The translations under genes and the position numbers were made by a program. This document shows, one piece after another, positions 13,791 through 25,200 of a stretch of 64,000 nt of DNA. The stretch lies in NCBI GenBank assembly GCA_018697195.1, contig CM031857.1, positions 49,745,471 through 49,809,470 on the forward strand. The letters run 5' to 3'. The stretch comes from Certhia americana (lineage: Eukaryota; Chordata; Aves; Passeriformes; Certhiidae). Each line of letters opens with the position of its first letter. The first letter of the stretch is position 1. Below the pieces are notes generated by a model, which was not told the DNA's origin, searched no databases, and saw only the letters and a program-made list of their open reading frames with translations.

Positions 13791-14714
13791 AGGATAATAT
13801 TTTTGTAGTGAATATTCTACTTTTATTCACTGACTTCCATTTGATTGTGCACATTTCAAAGCAGAGATGCCTGTTTTATTTCTTGAACACAAATTAACTA
13901 CGTTCATTAATTTCAGTAATTTCACTTGCTTCACTTTTGTTTAGTGTTTCCTTGTCACTTTAGACTTCTTTTTATAAAGACTATTAATATTTTTACTTCA
14001 TGATGAATTTTTGATGACTACTTTAAAGAAGTCACCTCCTTCTGTCTTCCTAATTTTTTGCCATCATAGTCAATTAGTTCATTAATTTGTTTCCTTTATT
14101 AAGGAAGTTGATTTTAATAAAAATTATGATAATTTTTACTGTCTGAAATATGCTTAAACTGAAGGGCAAATAGGAACACTTTAATATTTTCTTTGGTGAA
14201 AAAAGCAGTCACCCTGATGGGTTGTAAATTTCTTGTGGCCAATTGTACAAGTGAAATAGTTGTAGCAACTGCTGGATAGTCTGTAGCCCAGGAGAAGATC
14301 CTCCATAGAACCAATTTCAGTGTATTTTTTGATGCAGATTTTCTGAGATGTTTTGTAAAATGAGACATCTTTGTTTTTAATAGTACTGAAATGTCCTGTC
14401 ACTTCAGACTGATACAGGAACTTCATTTCTGTCTAGTATATTGATTTACGTTAGAAAGCAAATACAGTTTTAATTTTTTCAGTCTATAGTGAATTATTTC
14501 CATCTGTTTTGCTGGTTCTATATTAATTTATTAATTTAAATTAACTAGAATTTTACAAAGAATAGTGTTTGAGGAAAGGGGATCAGTCTGCATTGCACCT
14601 CTTCAATCCAACTGAGGCATTGGTGGAATTTTTTTGTTGTTTTTAAGTCCAACTTACCAAAACCAAGTAATATATTCAGTATATCTAGTTTGAAGGTAGC
14701 CTGTCTAAATATTA

Positions 14715-14840
14715 TCACAGAATTTTTTATCCAACCCTCTTGCAAAAGCCAGGGCAACTAAGGCTGGTTGTCCAGATCTGTGACCACATGGCTTTTGAAT
14801 GTATCCAGTGATGAAGATTCAGTAGTTACAATTCTTCATC
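14715..14840 (-). mobile_element. Degenerate CR1 LINE 3' fragment, antisense
   Basis: Weak match by eye to the reverse complement of a CR1 3' end: TATCACAGAAT, then TCCAACCCTCTTGCAAAAGC, GGTTGTCCAG and GGCTTTTGAATGTATCCAGT. Many substitutions and small gaps indicate an old copy. What follows it to about 15060 may be related but I cannot support it. Confidence 0.45.
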
Positions 14841-15827
14841 CTAGATTTCCTCCATGGAAAGAAATGGAGGAAGGTAGACACTTCCAGGAGGTGTTTAATT
14901 TCATCTTGGGATAGTAATCTAAAGGAGTTCAATTGAATGTCTTCTATAGGTAGAGGTTTAATTCTGTGTGTTTTTAAATTAATCTCAGAGAGGCTCATCC
15001 TGGTGAAGAGATATCTGAAAACACAACAACCTAGATTGCTGATGAAGAATGGCACAAGTTTCTGTTGTTTTCAAAAATAAAGCCTCTGCCTGGATTTCTT
15101 GAAAAATGATTAAAAACTCTATAAAACTATTTTATGATTCTAAAGAGTTACTATAGAAGTAGTGTGCTTCTAATCTTGAAATTTTTTGCCTTCCTTTGGT
15201 ACACATTGTGTGTTTACCAAATATGCAAATATATGATATGCAGTCACAAGTTTTAAATTAAAGTACTAATTATAATTAGGATAATAGCTTTTATTTGAAT
15301 GTAATTAAATGTCTCAGGAGAACTAAGGAGGTAGTCAATTTATATATTTAGCATATTAGAAGCTTTTATGTTACAAAATTATAAATTGTTTATTAGCAAT
15401 TAATTGATAGAGGAAAAAGTAATTTGAAAGTGAGTGAAAAGTATGAATTAGGGTGGAAGCCAAAGCTAGTCCTTGCTTACTTTTATTAATTGTCTGAAGA
15501 TGGGGTATGAAAGAAGTCTTTGAATATGTGGATAGGTTCAGCCACCAAAAAAAGGTTGCATAGTATTTCAACTTGCTTATTTTTTTAGAGTTTAATTTGA
15601 AGTCAATGCCAACTGCTTTTAAATAGGCCATAAAATTTTCTTCTATTAAAAGTGACTGTTGAAATTATGCACTTATAAGAGATAATTCTTTGAATATATT
15701 TAATTTAAAACATATTATTCAAATTTTAATTATATAACTCCATTAAACAACAAAAATTCGTAGAATTATTTTAATATTAATTTATTCCATTATTGTGTAA
15801 TATATTTACAGTTACTGAAATTAGTGC

Positions 15828-15895
15828 TACTGACAGGCTGAGAGAGTTGGGTTTGTTCAGCCTGAAGAGAAGGCTCCAGGGAGACCTTGTAGCAC
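15828..15895 (+). mobile_element. Short CR1 LINE segment abutting a longer CR1
   Basis: GACAGGCTGAGAGAGTTGGG to about CAGGGAGACCTTGTAGC matches the CR1 block that occurs again, diverged, at about 16605-16665 within the adjacent copy. In CR1 order this block belongs about 700 bp further downstream than what follows it. This is therefore either a separate truncated insertion or a rearranged 5' end of the next element. Confidence 0.65.
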
Positions 15896-16963
15896 TTATT
15901 TGTCTCCCACGGCATACTCCTGGAAAAACTGGCAGCCCGTGGCTTGGAGAGGAGCACTCTGTGCTGGGTTGGGAACTGGATGGATGGTTGGACCCAGAGA
16001 GAGGTGGTGAGCAGTGCTGCATCCAGCTGGGGGGCAGTCACCAGTGGTGTCTCTCAGGGGTCTGTGCTGAGGCTGTTCTGTTCAATATTTTTATTGACGA
16101 CATTAGTAAATTTGAAGATGACGCTAAGCTGAGAGCGTGTCGATCTGTTGGTAGTCAGGAGGGCTTTGCAGAGAGACCTGGATTGGTTGGATGGACGGGC
16201 AGAGTCCAACATGATGCAGTTTAATAAGTCCAAATTCTGAGTCCTGCAGTTTGGCCACAACAACCCCCTGCAGTGTTACAGACTGGGGATGGTGTGACTG
16301 GACAGTGCCCAGGCAGAAAGGGACCTGGGGGTGCTGGTGACAGCCAGCTGAACATGAGCCAGCTCTGTGCCCTGGTGGCCAAGAAGGCCAATGGCATCCT
16401 GGCCTGGATCAGGAATGGTGTGGCCAGCAGGAGCAGGGAGTCATTCTTCCCCTCTACTCGGCACTGGTGAGGCCACACCTTGAGTGCTGTATCCAGTTCT
16501 GGCCCCTCAGTTTGGGAAGGACATTGAGATGCTGGAGCGCGTCCAGAGGAGGGCAATGAGGCTGGAGAGGGGCTGGGAACACAAACCCTGTGCCTGTGAA
16601 GAATTACTGAGGAAGGTGGGGTTATTTAGCCTGGTGAAAAGGAGACTCAGGGGTGACCTTATCACCCTCTAAAACTTCCTGAGAGGTGGGTGTGGACAGA
16701 TGGGGGTTGGTCTCTTTCTCCAGGCAGCAACTGACAGAATGAGAGGACACAGCCTCAAGCTGCACTAAGGGAAATATAGGTTGGATATTAGGAAAAAGTT
16801 TTTCACAGGAAGTACTGGAATTGTCTGCCCAGAGAGGTGGTAGAGTCACCATCCCTGGATGTGTTTAAAAAAGGACTGGATGTGGCACTTGGTGCCATGG
16901 TCTAGTTGAGGTGTTAGGGCATGGGTTGGACTCAATGATCTTGAAGGTCTCTTCCAACCTAGT
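15896..16963 (+). mobile_element. CR1 LINE, reverse-transcriptase part to 3' end
   Basis: About 1.07 kb of CR1 in sense orientation, 5' truncated. The reverse-transcriptase blocks are visible but broken. TSGVSQGSVL appears near 16040-16070 in one frame and FNIFIDDI just after it in another, so a frameshift separates them. A later block, [12 protein letters not shown] ... [17 protein letters not shown], lies near 16510-16665. The 3' end reads GAAGGTCTCTTCCAACCTAG. The element is dead. Its 3' tail is displaced to 17620-17653 by the LTR inserted at 16964. Confidence 0.87.
16958..16963 (+). repeat. LTR target-site duplication, left copy
   Basis: CCTAGT immediately left of the LTR and part of the CR1 3' end. 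Confidence 0.65.
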
Positions 16964-17619
16964 TCTTGGGTTTATAAAAAATACTTTTGTGTGTCTCTGC
17001 CGGCTGGCGGTTTTCCTGATTCCTGAGAATGTAAAGTTTTGTTTTCCCCAGCCAGAGATCTTTAAAAGGAAAGGGTCGTGAGTCGTCTTTTCTTATGTTT
17101 TCTTCATAGTTTATTATTTCTTATCACTACATTCTGTTCCTGACCTGCAGAGCTCTTCATTGCAGGTCAGTTCAAGGCACAAAGCCCTGAAAAACCCCAC
17201 ACACAGGGTGGTGTGTACATTTATACTACAATCCATGTAATCAGTATTTATAATACTTCTCCAATAACTATTATCCATGTTAGAAAGTTAGACTCTATTC
17301 TAAGCCAACTATAATGTGCCACCTCACTGCAGAAAATGGAGTAGGTGAGGAAGAATGAAGAAACCCAAAAGCCACATGGGCTTGTCCATCTTGTCATCAC
17401 CTACTTACCATCCTAAAACCCCCATATATCTGAAATTCTCACCCTGTGATAAAGCTACATACTATTCTACTGTCTAATACACACTCTTGAAAACTCTACT
17501 TCATTCCAGAGCCTAAAAGCCCTTTTTCCAAGAACAAAGGTTAAAAACACTGTTTGTCAGAGATCTTAAAATCTCTTAAACACGCAAAGAAATATTTCTC
17601 ATAATTCCAGACTCAAACA
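16964..17619 (-). mobile_element. Solo LTR of an endogenous retrovirus (ERVK-like), minus orientation
   Basis: A 656-bp block interrupts a CR1 3' tail and is flanked by the 6-bp direct repeat CCTAGT (16958-16963 and 17620-17625). On the minus strand it starts TGTTTGAG, the canonical TG. It has TATAAATA at 17252-17245 and an AATAAA at 17115-17110 about 130 bases further on. It ends CCCAAGA, where CA would be expected (one change). The order U3-TATA-R-polyA signal-U5 fits an LTR. Six-base duplications are typical of class II (beta/alpha-type) elements. There is no internal proviral sequence, so it is a solo LTR left by recombination. The family name is not verified. Confidence 0.72.
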
Positions 17620-17625
17620 CCTAGT
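17620..17625 (+). repeat. LTR target-site duplication, right copy
   Basis: CCTAGT immediately right of the LTR. It is followed by AATTCTGTAATTCTGTG, the expected continuation of the CR1 3' tail. Confidence 0.65.
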
Positions 17626-17653
17626 AATTCTGTAATTCTGTGTGATTCTGTAA
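17620..17653 (+). mobile_element. Displaced 3' tail of the interrupted CR1
   Basis: AATTCTGTAATTCTGTG and GATTCTG units are the ATTCTGTG-type terminal microsatellite that ends CR1 elements. They complete the copy that stops at 16963. Confidence 0.7.
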
Positions 17654-17935
17654 AAAGAGAGCTGGACAGGGAGTTTTTACAAGGACATGTGCTGATAGGT
17701 TGAGGAGGCGAAGGCCTTGAACTGAAGGAAGAGAAGTCTAGATTAGATATTGGGAAGAAATTCTTTACTGTGAGAGTGGTGAAGCACTGGAACTGGTTGC
17801 CCAGAGAGACTGACCAAGGCTGGATTGGACTCTGAGTAACCTGGTCAAGTGGCAGGTTCCTGCCCATGGCAGTGACGTTGAAACTAGATGATCTTTAAGG
17901 TCCTTCCAACCATTCTGTGATTCCGTAATTCTAGA
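17654..17935 (+). mobile_element. CR1 LINE 3' end, second copy in tandem
   Basis: Begins GAGCTGGACAGGGAG and contains GGAAGAAATTCTTTACTGTG, GTGAAGCACTGGAACTGGTT and CCTGCCCATGGCAG. It ends TTTAAGGTCCTTCCAACC followed by ATTCTGTGATTCCGTAATTC, the diagnostic CR1 3' end and tail. It sits directly after the tail of the previous CR1. Confidence 0.88.
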
Positions 17936-18969
17936 AAATCTCACACTGGTACTATGAAAATTCTTCAAAATTCAAGGATAAAGTAGGATGCATAAGAGTC
18001 AGGCTGTGTTTCCTTCATAATTAAAAGATGTTTATGCCTTTAAAAGGGGATTGGGTTTTTGACAAAGTTTCATATTCAGTTTAGTAGATTGTCTTGAGTT
18101 CTTTTTTAAGTTACACAAATGACTGATCAAAATGGTTAAGTTCCATTGCTGAAGATGTATTTGGTCTTGACTATATCTTCTTTTACTGGTTTGCTTTCTT
18201 CTCCCTCCTAATGCCTGCCTGGTAGTTGTGCTATTTAATTGGATCTTAGGACTTGGGACAGTGTTTTGCCTGGCTAGATAGGAGTCAGTCTATCATTTCA
18301 TCAGTACTAACTCACGTGTCTGAGTGCTTGTTCCTTTCCTGGTGCAGTCTCTCCCTTGCACCAACCAGTAAGTTTCCTTGACCACACGATGAGCTGATGT
18401 GTGGTATAACATGAATTTTCTGTCTTTGTTACTCCAGAGTAGATGAGTGGTTCTTTTTCCAGGCATGACTGCATGACTGTTTGGGTGGGACAATGGAAAA
18501 GGCAGTAAGGTCTTCCAAACATATAACTAAGGGAAAACGTTGGCTTGTATCAGGAGAAAAAGCTAAGTTAGTTTTAGTGTCTTTTTATTTTTGAGTAGGA
18601 AAATTTCAGAGAATGGTAGAAAAGCCTCAATTGCTTCTTGAGCTTTTCAGGTTCTGCACTACATCCGTCTGGGCCAGGCTGCCATTTCAATTACTTCATA
18701 GGAAAGAATACTTCAAATATATCTTGATTTTATTTTATTGAGATGCTGTATTTAGTATAGTGACAAACTTGAAGCTAGTGTTTATGATATTAGTGTGCAT
18801 ATTTTTTGCAAGCTTTGTTTTGCATAGCATGATTGTTAATTTGCTCTTACAAAGTGTAGCTGTGAGTTTCTCTTATCAAAATTATTTCTCTAACCATGTA
18901 AAACATATTTTAGACGGATATTAAATTATGTATTTCACACTGTAATTCTGTTCTTGTTTTTTTTTTTAG

Positions 18970-19201
18970 CTGGTTGGTGGCGAATTTGATCTGGAGATGA
19001 ACTTTATAATCCAGGATGCAGAGAGCATTACATGCATGTCAGAGCTTTTGGAGCACTGTGATGTAACATGCCAAGCAGAAATCTGGAGTATGTTCACTGC
19101 AATTCTTCGTAAAAGTGTCCGTAATTTACAGACTAGCACGGAAGTTGGCTTAATTGAGCAGGTACTGCTGAAGATGAGTACTGTGGACGACATGATTGCA
19201 G
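18970..19201 (+). CDS. NBEA: NBEA coding exon a (probably exon 2)
   Basis: 232 bp: 77 codons plus one base, so the following intron is phase 1. It opens in frame with [12 protein letters not shown] and ends STVDDMIA; the trailing G makes an Asp with the next exon. A long pyrimidine tract and AG at 18968-18969 precede it, and the donor GTATT starts at 19202. It encodes hydrophobic helices of the N-terminal armadillo-like region (approximate human residues 99-175 from memory). The frame runs open into the intron until about 19362, which is read-through and not a longer exon. Confidence 0.95.
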
Positions 19202-22200
19202 GTATTAATTGCCAACTGATAAAATTAGTTATTGCGTTTTTGACCTGCCAATGTTTTGTGATTATGGAAGGGTATGGGATGTTTTGGTTTTTACTCAAAG
19301 TGTTTTTTTCATTAATACTGCTATTGAGACAGAAGTACTTTTTATTAATTTCAGGAAAATGACAAAAAATATATTCTTAGTTTGAAATCTCTGTAAATGC
19401 AGTGTGTAAAATAGCTGGTTGTTAATTCATTTGAGAATATATTGTCATCTTAGTGATTAAAAAAATTAAAATAACTAAAAACAGTATGTTAGACTTTTTA
19501 ACTACAAGGAAATATTTTAGTTGTTATATATATTGGTAATTTTTAATCATGATGTCAGAGTTGTTAGATCTGTTTTAAACATAACCTCATCTGACAGCAT
19601 AACAGATATTGCTTACAGGTTTGAATGCTGGACATATGGATTACATTAAACAATCATTCCATAATGTATTCCTGTGATCCCTATAATTTTTTTTTCATTT
19701 TTTACATTTGTGTTTAACATCCTATAACATTTTGCAGCATTAAAAAAATAGACTGTTTTGTTTGTTTACTGAAAATAAGTGATGAAGTTATTGCCCAGTT
19801 AAAGTTTTCAGACTTATCTTTGAAGGAGTTTATGATATTCCACACTACATCCTTTTCCTAACAGGGTACAGATTATAATCCTGATTACCTGGATAAAGAA
19901 CAGGTTTTCTCATCACATTTAAATATGGCACCTGAAGAGATGTATGTGGTTACTCTTAATTTTCCCTGAAGGAGCTTAGGCAGTTTCTTTCAACACAGTG
20001 TGAAAGTAGTTCTTAATTCTAATATAGTTTGTAACTGATGGTAAGATACTTAATTGTGAGGAATTTTTGAAGGATTTCCGAGGTTTACCTTCCTAAATTC
20101 TAATATTTTTGTTGGTGATCTGATTCCTGACACATATAAAGGTTTTATGGAACAGTAAACTAGCAAGGGTTTGAGACAAGAAGCAAGAAAATGATAACAG
20201 TAGGATGAGAAAACTGGATTACTGAGGAATGATTTTTTCCTTGTCCTTTTTTCTTTTTCTTTTCAGTATATATGTGTTTGTAATATTAAGTATTTGGAAA
20301 AGCTACAGTTTGTTTTTTAAAACAAGTCATAATCAACATCTTGTTTAGAAATGTATCTCTAAATGCTAAAATTGTAAGTGTTATGCTAAATACTGTACAG
20401 TGAAATTCAAACTGAAGTCTAACAGACCAATAGATTCATTAATGATGTTTTTCACCGAATATGTTTTGTTTTACAGTATTTGTAAGTATGGTACATCAGA
20501 ACAGTGTAAGGGTAAAGATACTTTTTTATTATGTGTTAAATTTAACACATTATATGATGAGAAAAAAAATTCTGTCCTAATATTTTTTAGGGTTTTACTC
20601 ATGGAAATGATGTTCTTACATAATCACACCAACAAAATTTGTCCAATTTAAGCTCCTGTAAGTGGTACTTGTATATGTGGTATCGAAGACTGTAATGGTG
20701 CCTCATTTAGAAAGTTTATTTAAACTGCCTATCTAATTGTAGAAGTCAGAAATCAAGAGCATAGGATCTAGCTTTGAGGAGCATTTGGGAATTGAAAAAT
20801 CACTCTGAATTTACAGGTATTCATATAAGCCAGGGTAGTAAATGAAAAAAAAAAAAAAAAAAAACAATCTAATGGATTTTTTACCTCAAAAATCTTTTTT
20901 CTGAGTGGTCACACAGTGCTTCAGAAAGAGACTTTCTGCAAAAAAAAACTTCAGTAAGCTTTTTCTTTGGTGTGCTTACATGGATGAAGGGAGTACATAT
21001 TTAATTTAAAATCAAAACTGAAAATGGGAATTCTGATGACATTTTAACTTTGCAGTTTCCAATTATCTGAGTATTCGTCTATATATCATGAGCAGGGATT
21101 GAACAGAAAAAAAACCCTTCCTAGGGTTTTTCTGTGATAACTGTAAATAGATGGGGTTTTTGAGAGTTTTTTGGGTTTTTTTTTTTTTTTTTTTAACAAG
21201 ACATGAAAGTTACCAAATTGATCATTTTGCTTTTATCTCTTGGTTTCTGTAAGCACCTTAGTCTCCTTCTATAAGTAGTTCTAATATTGGTAATAAGTCA
21301 GAAATAACAAGAAAGGTCATGCAATAAATATTTTGATATTAGGCAAAATCAGTGACAACTAATGCAATATCTGTGTTCCCTAACGTCCTATGCAGATGTT
21401 GAGGTCATAATTGCAGAATTATTTTGCCTCAAATATTTCTATTTGATCCAGGGAATAAAGTAAGAAATTTTGTGTTTAAATTATTTTTAACATTAAAGGG
21501 AGGATGCTTGCAAAAAGAGCTGTGTTAATTTTTACTTCTAGGAAATTAGTGCCACTTTTTTTCCCAAAACAATTGCTAATACTCTGTCAGCCCAATGTTT
21601 AGAAATTGGCTTTTATCATCTGTAAAGGGTATAGGTTTTCTGGGTGGTTTTATGTTTGTTTTTCTGTGGTGTTTTTTTTTTTTGTTTGTTTGTTTTTTGT
21701 TTTGGGGTTTTTTGGGTTTTTTTTATTTTATTTATTTACTTCTCTTGGAATTGCTTGTTTGTTTTTAGGTCATTTCACTTGTTCCTTTGTGAAACATTTT
21801 GATTAGACCTAGATAGGGTTTAAATAGACAAGACAGGCAATAATGTCTATGTTCTGACAACACACTTTGAAGACCAGTCTAAGTCTGAAGCCACTCTTCT
21901 CTGATTTTATGATACTAAGACAGCAGCAAATAAACATGTACACAAACTTTTGCAATGAGAAGAACTTTTCTGTCTGTTTAGATGAAGACTCTCAGATTCA
22001 TGAGGTTCTGAGTACTTTAAGTATCTAACTTCATGTGATTTTACAGATTACGTGGTGAAGAATAAAAGACTAATCACTCTGAAAATCTCAATAGCAATCC
22101 AAATGGGATCAATTTTCTTTCCAGAAGCATCACCTTTCAAAAAAAAATCTTTCTACTGTGATAATCTGTTATACTAACATAGGGAATGGAACATTTTATC

Positions 22201-25200
22201 AATAGTTAGATTGAAAGGAGAAAATATTTTCATAAATGATTGGTGCTTTTTAAATTTTTTTTTTTAAACTGCACAGGATTTTCCTCGAGGGACTCACTTT
22301 TTACAGTTGTCTGTTTCCAGCTGATGAGTAGTGAAGATCTGAGGGACATTTTGGGATAGTGTATCCTAGTCCCATCTGAGAAGTCTGAACAATGGATGAG
22401 AAAGTAGCCTGAACTCAGAGAGTAGATATGTCTCACCTAAGTCCCATTTTTTCCCCACTGTTCTGTCGAGATGATGTAGGTAATTGTTCTAAAATTACTG
22501 AGACTGAATTCTTAAAGAATGAAACAGTTCCTAGTTTTCAAGCAACAGTGTTGGGTTTTGGCTGCTCTGTCATTAATGGGCTGTTTACAAGCTTTCCTCT
22601 TTCAACTCATTTCATAACAAAAGCTGCATTATCACATTCTCTATTTACAACCTGTAGAATTTAATTTACATTACCAACAAGGTTTAAAATTCACAATTTG
22701 ATGGCCATGCAATATTAAGAGGTTAAGGAGGCATGATGGTAGTTTCTTGAAGTTTTCTTTTGAATGCTATTTGATATGTTTTCCAAAGTTAATGCCAGAC
22801 CCTTCCTTTTGGTACATGTGCATTGTTACTTGAAAGACAGGCAGGCATTTTTCTACCATATTTTCATGTTAGGTGACTGAATTGAGCATTCCTTCAAGGT
22901 TGCTGGTTAATTTATAGATCATATGAAAATTGCTTAGTATGAAAGTATTCAGAAGGTGCCATTAATAGAAATTAGAAATGCATTAAAAATCAGAAACTGC
23001 CTGTTTTCTCCTTCTGGACTTAATATTATTATATATAATCTTGTTTCTGAAATGAGATAATGGATTCCAGTTTTATATGTAATCTTATTTAATATTAAAA
23101 AAAAAGTAGACATTAAAAAAATCAATTTATAGTATGCTTTCCTACCTTTGTCTGTTTGTAGATGAGTGGATTATTAGGATTTATAAACCAGATGAGACTG
23201 ACTCTTTTATGAGATTTCTAATAAGTATGAATCAAGTTATGTAATAATTAATTTTAAGTCTTTATATTGAAACAAGAAACATACTTTCTTTAGAGGAGTT
23301 TACAGAAATACCTTTAAATAGCCTTAAGAGCTCCAACTTCCACAGTTGTTGTTTGTTTTGTCTTTGCTTGTTACCTACTGAGCTTCAATCTTCCAGGTCA
23401 TTATTTTACCCAGAGTTACATAATTAGGGAGCTTATGTTTGTTTCTCTCCATCAATGTTGAATTCATTACTTATAAATATGTATTTCTAATGCTTGTAGG
23501 TTATCACTTCTTCAGTAGAAATAAGACTTTTTCTGTGCCATAAGGTATTACAGGGCTATAACAATGAAACAAAGCAGCACATGTTCAGTGATTTTTAAAA
23601 TTTGCCAATCTTTTCTGTGTTTGACTGTATTAATTGCAGTTTTTCCCTCTTATGTTGCAAGAATTTTTTTTAATGGTGTTCTGTTTTTCACCAGACAACT
23701 TTGCTTCTACACATTTTTTCTCTGTAAAGGAAACAAAATTTGCAGTCCCTTGATCTGAAAAGAAAGCTGAAACTAAAAACAAGAATTGAGAAATTCTTAG
23801 CCAGAAATTAGTATTCACATGCATTTATTTCCATTTCTGAGTGTTCAGTGTGACTATTCACAGTTTCTGATCATGTACAAGATGTGCCAGCTTCACACTG
23901 CAGGCTGGAGACTACAGCAAAGGGGGCAGATACTAGGGGAGCTGAGTCATAGATTTCACCACTGTGAATGACAAGGCATTTCGTTTTCTTAGGTGTATTT
24001 TGTTTCCCCTAATGCTGTCACAAATGTATTTAGTACTCTTTTTAAAGGGAAGATTAAATAAATGTTTGGGGGGAAAAAAAAATCGGTATTCAGAATTTAT
24101 GGGGAAAATGTCTGCTACGTTGCAATGCTTTTCTTTTGCCTTTCCTGATATGCAGTTTCCCTCATCAAATGTTTTACAATGTCTTCTGTAAATTAAATGA
24201 TATTTCATTCTTCATACATGCTTTTTGCTTGCTAAGGATCAGAAGCAAATTTCATTATGGAAAAAGATAAATAAATATTAATGCTTTTGCCCCAAACCAC
24301 ATATGTATGGATATGCAAAGAAAATTTGTTTTAAAACAAAATATGAATATGAAATGTCTTTGGAAAGAATTTTTTATCCTGGAAACTACTCTTTGTCAGC
24401 ACCTGTTAGAGTCATCCTTTCACTAATGAACAAGGATAACTTGCAGTCCTACAAATAAAATATAAACTTATATGTAGAAAGTTATGTCTTCTACAAGTTT
24501 TAGCATGGAGGCAGGAGAGGGGTGGGGGAATTCTGTGATTGTTGAACAGATTGGGAAAGTTGTGTTAATGCTGATTCTGTTGTGTCATAGCTCTTTTGTT
24601 TTTGAAAACTCTGGACTTCACTGCTTGATCTTTGAATTAAATTCTTATGTCTTATCTGTGAATATGAACAAATTGGTTTACCTCCTGCTAGAGGAAGTTG
24701 TAATTCTTATTAGTCCATTTTATTCCAGAAAAAAGTGTGGAGTATATGCAAATGTTCAGCATCCAGCAAGCTAACAAATTCTTAAAATGAAATTCTGGGG
24801 TTTTAAATAAAAATTCAAGCACTATGAGTATTTTTAAACCTGATAGTGTCAGAAAGGAAGGCTCCGTTTAATGTCCTTACAGTAAAAGTTAATCAGTTTT
24901 GAGATGATGTAATGAAATCTGTATTTCATAAACCTGTTAGCAATTTTGATCTGTTCTTTTTATTGTGCTCTTTAATTATTTTCTTGCTACGATTTTGATT
25001 TGTTTGTTTTCCTTATTTTTTGGTTATTTGTCTATTGCTTGGTTTGATTTTATTTGTTTTTTTCTGTGGGTTTTTTTTTGTTGATTTGGGATTTTTTTGT
25101 ATGGCCCAGATAGAGATGTTGTTTTTCTTTTATTTTCTCCGGCCTTACATTACAGTCAAAATCAGAAGCATTATTACTGTAGAAAAAATGGGAGAATGAC

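Larger units (their letters stand above)
1..18969 (+). other. NBEA: NBEA intron 1 (3' part)
   Basis: This stretch is mostly AT-rich sequence without supported coding exons on the + strand. The contents I can name are listed separately: an antisense CR1 at the left edge, an old CR1 near 5.4 kb, the G-free A/C tract at 9.0-9.2 kb, a CR1 near 12.2 kb, a minus-strand coding-like stretch near 13.2-13.8 kb, a weak antisense CR1 near 14.8 kb, and the nested CR1/LTR/CR1 cluster at 15.8-17.9 kb. A GC-richer island at about 1640-2000 is unexplained. That this is intron 1 is inferred from the next exon starting about residue 99 of the human protein. Confidence 0.8.

Noticed and set aside
16221..16556. 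111-residue minus-strand frame
   Set aside because: It is the antisense shadow of the sense CR1 at 15896-16963.
18997..19362. 121-residue frame starting at an internal ATG in NBEA exon a
   Set aside because: It is exon a read through its donor into the intron. The ATG is internal to a longer protein.
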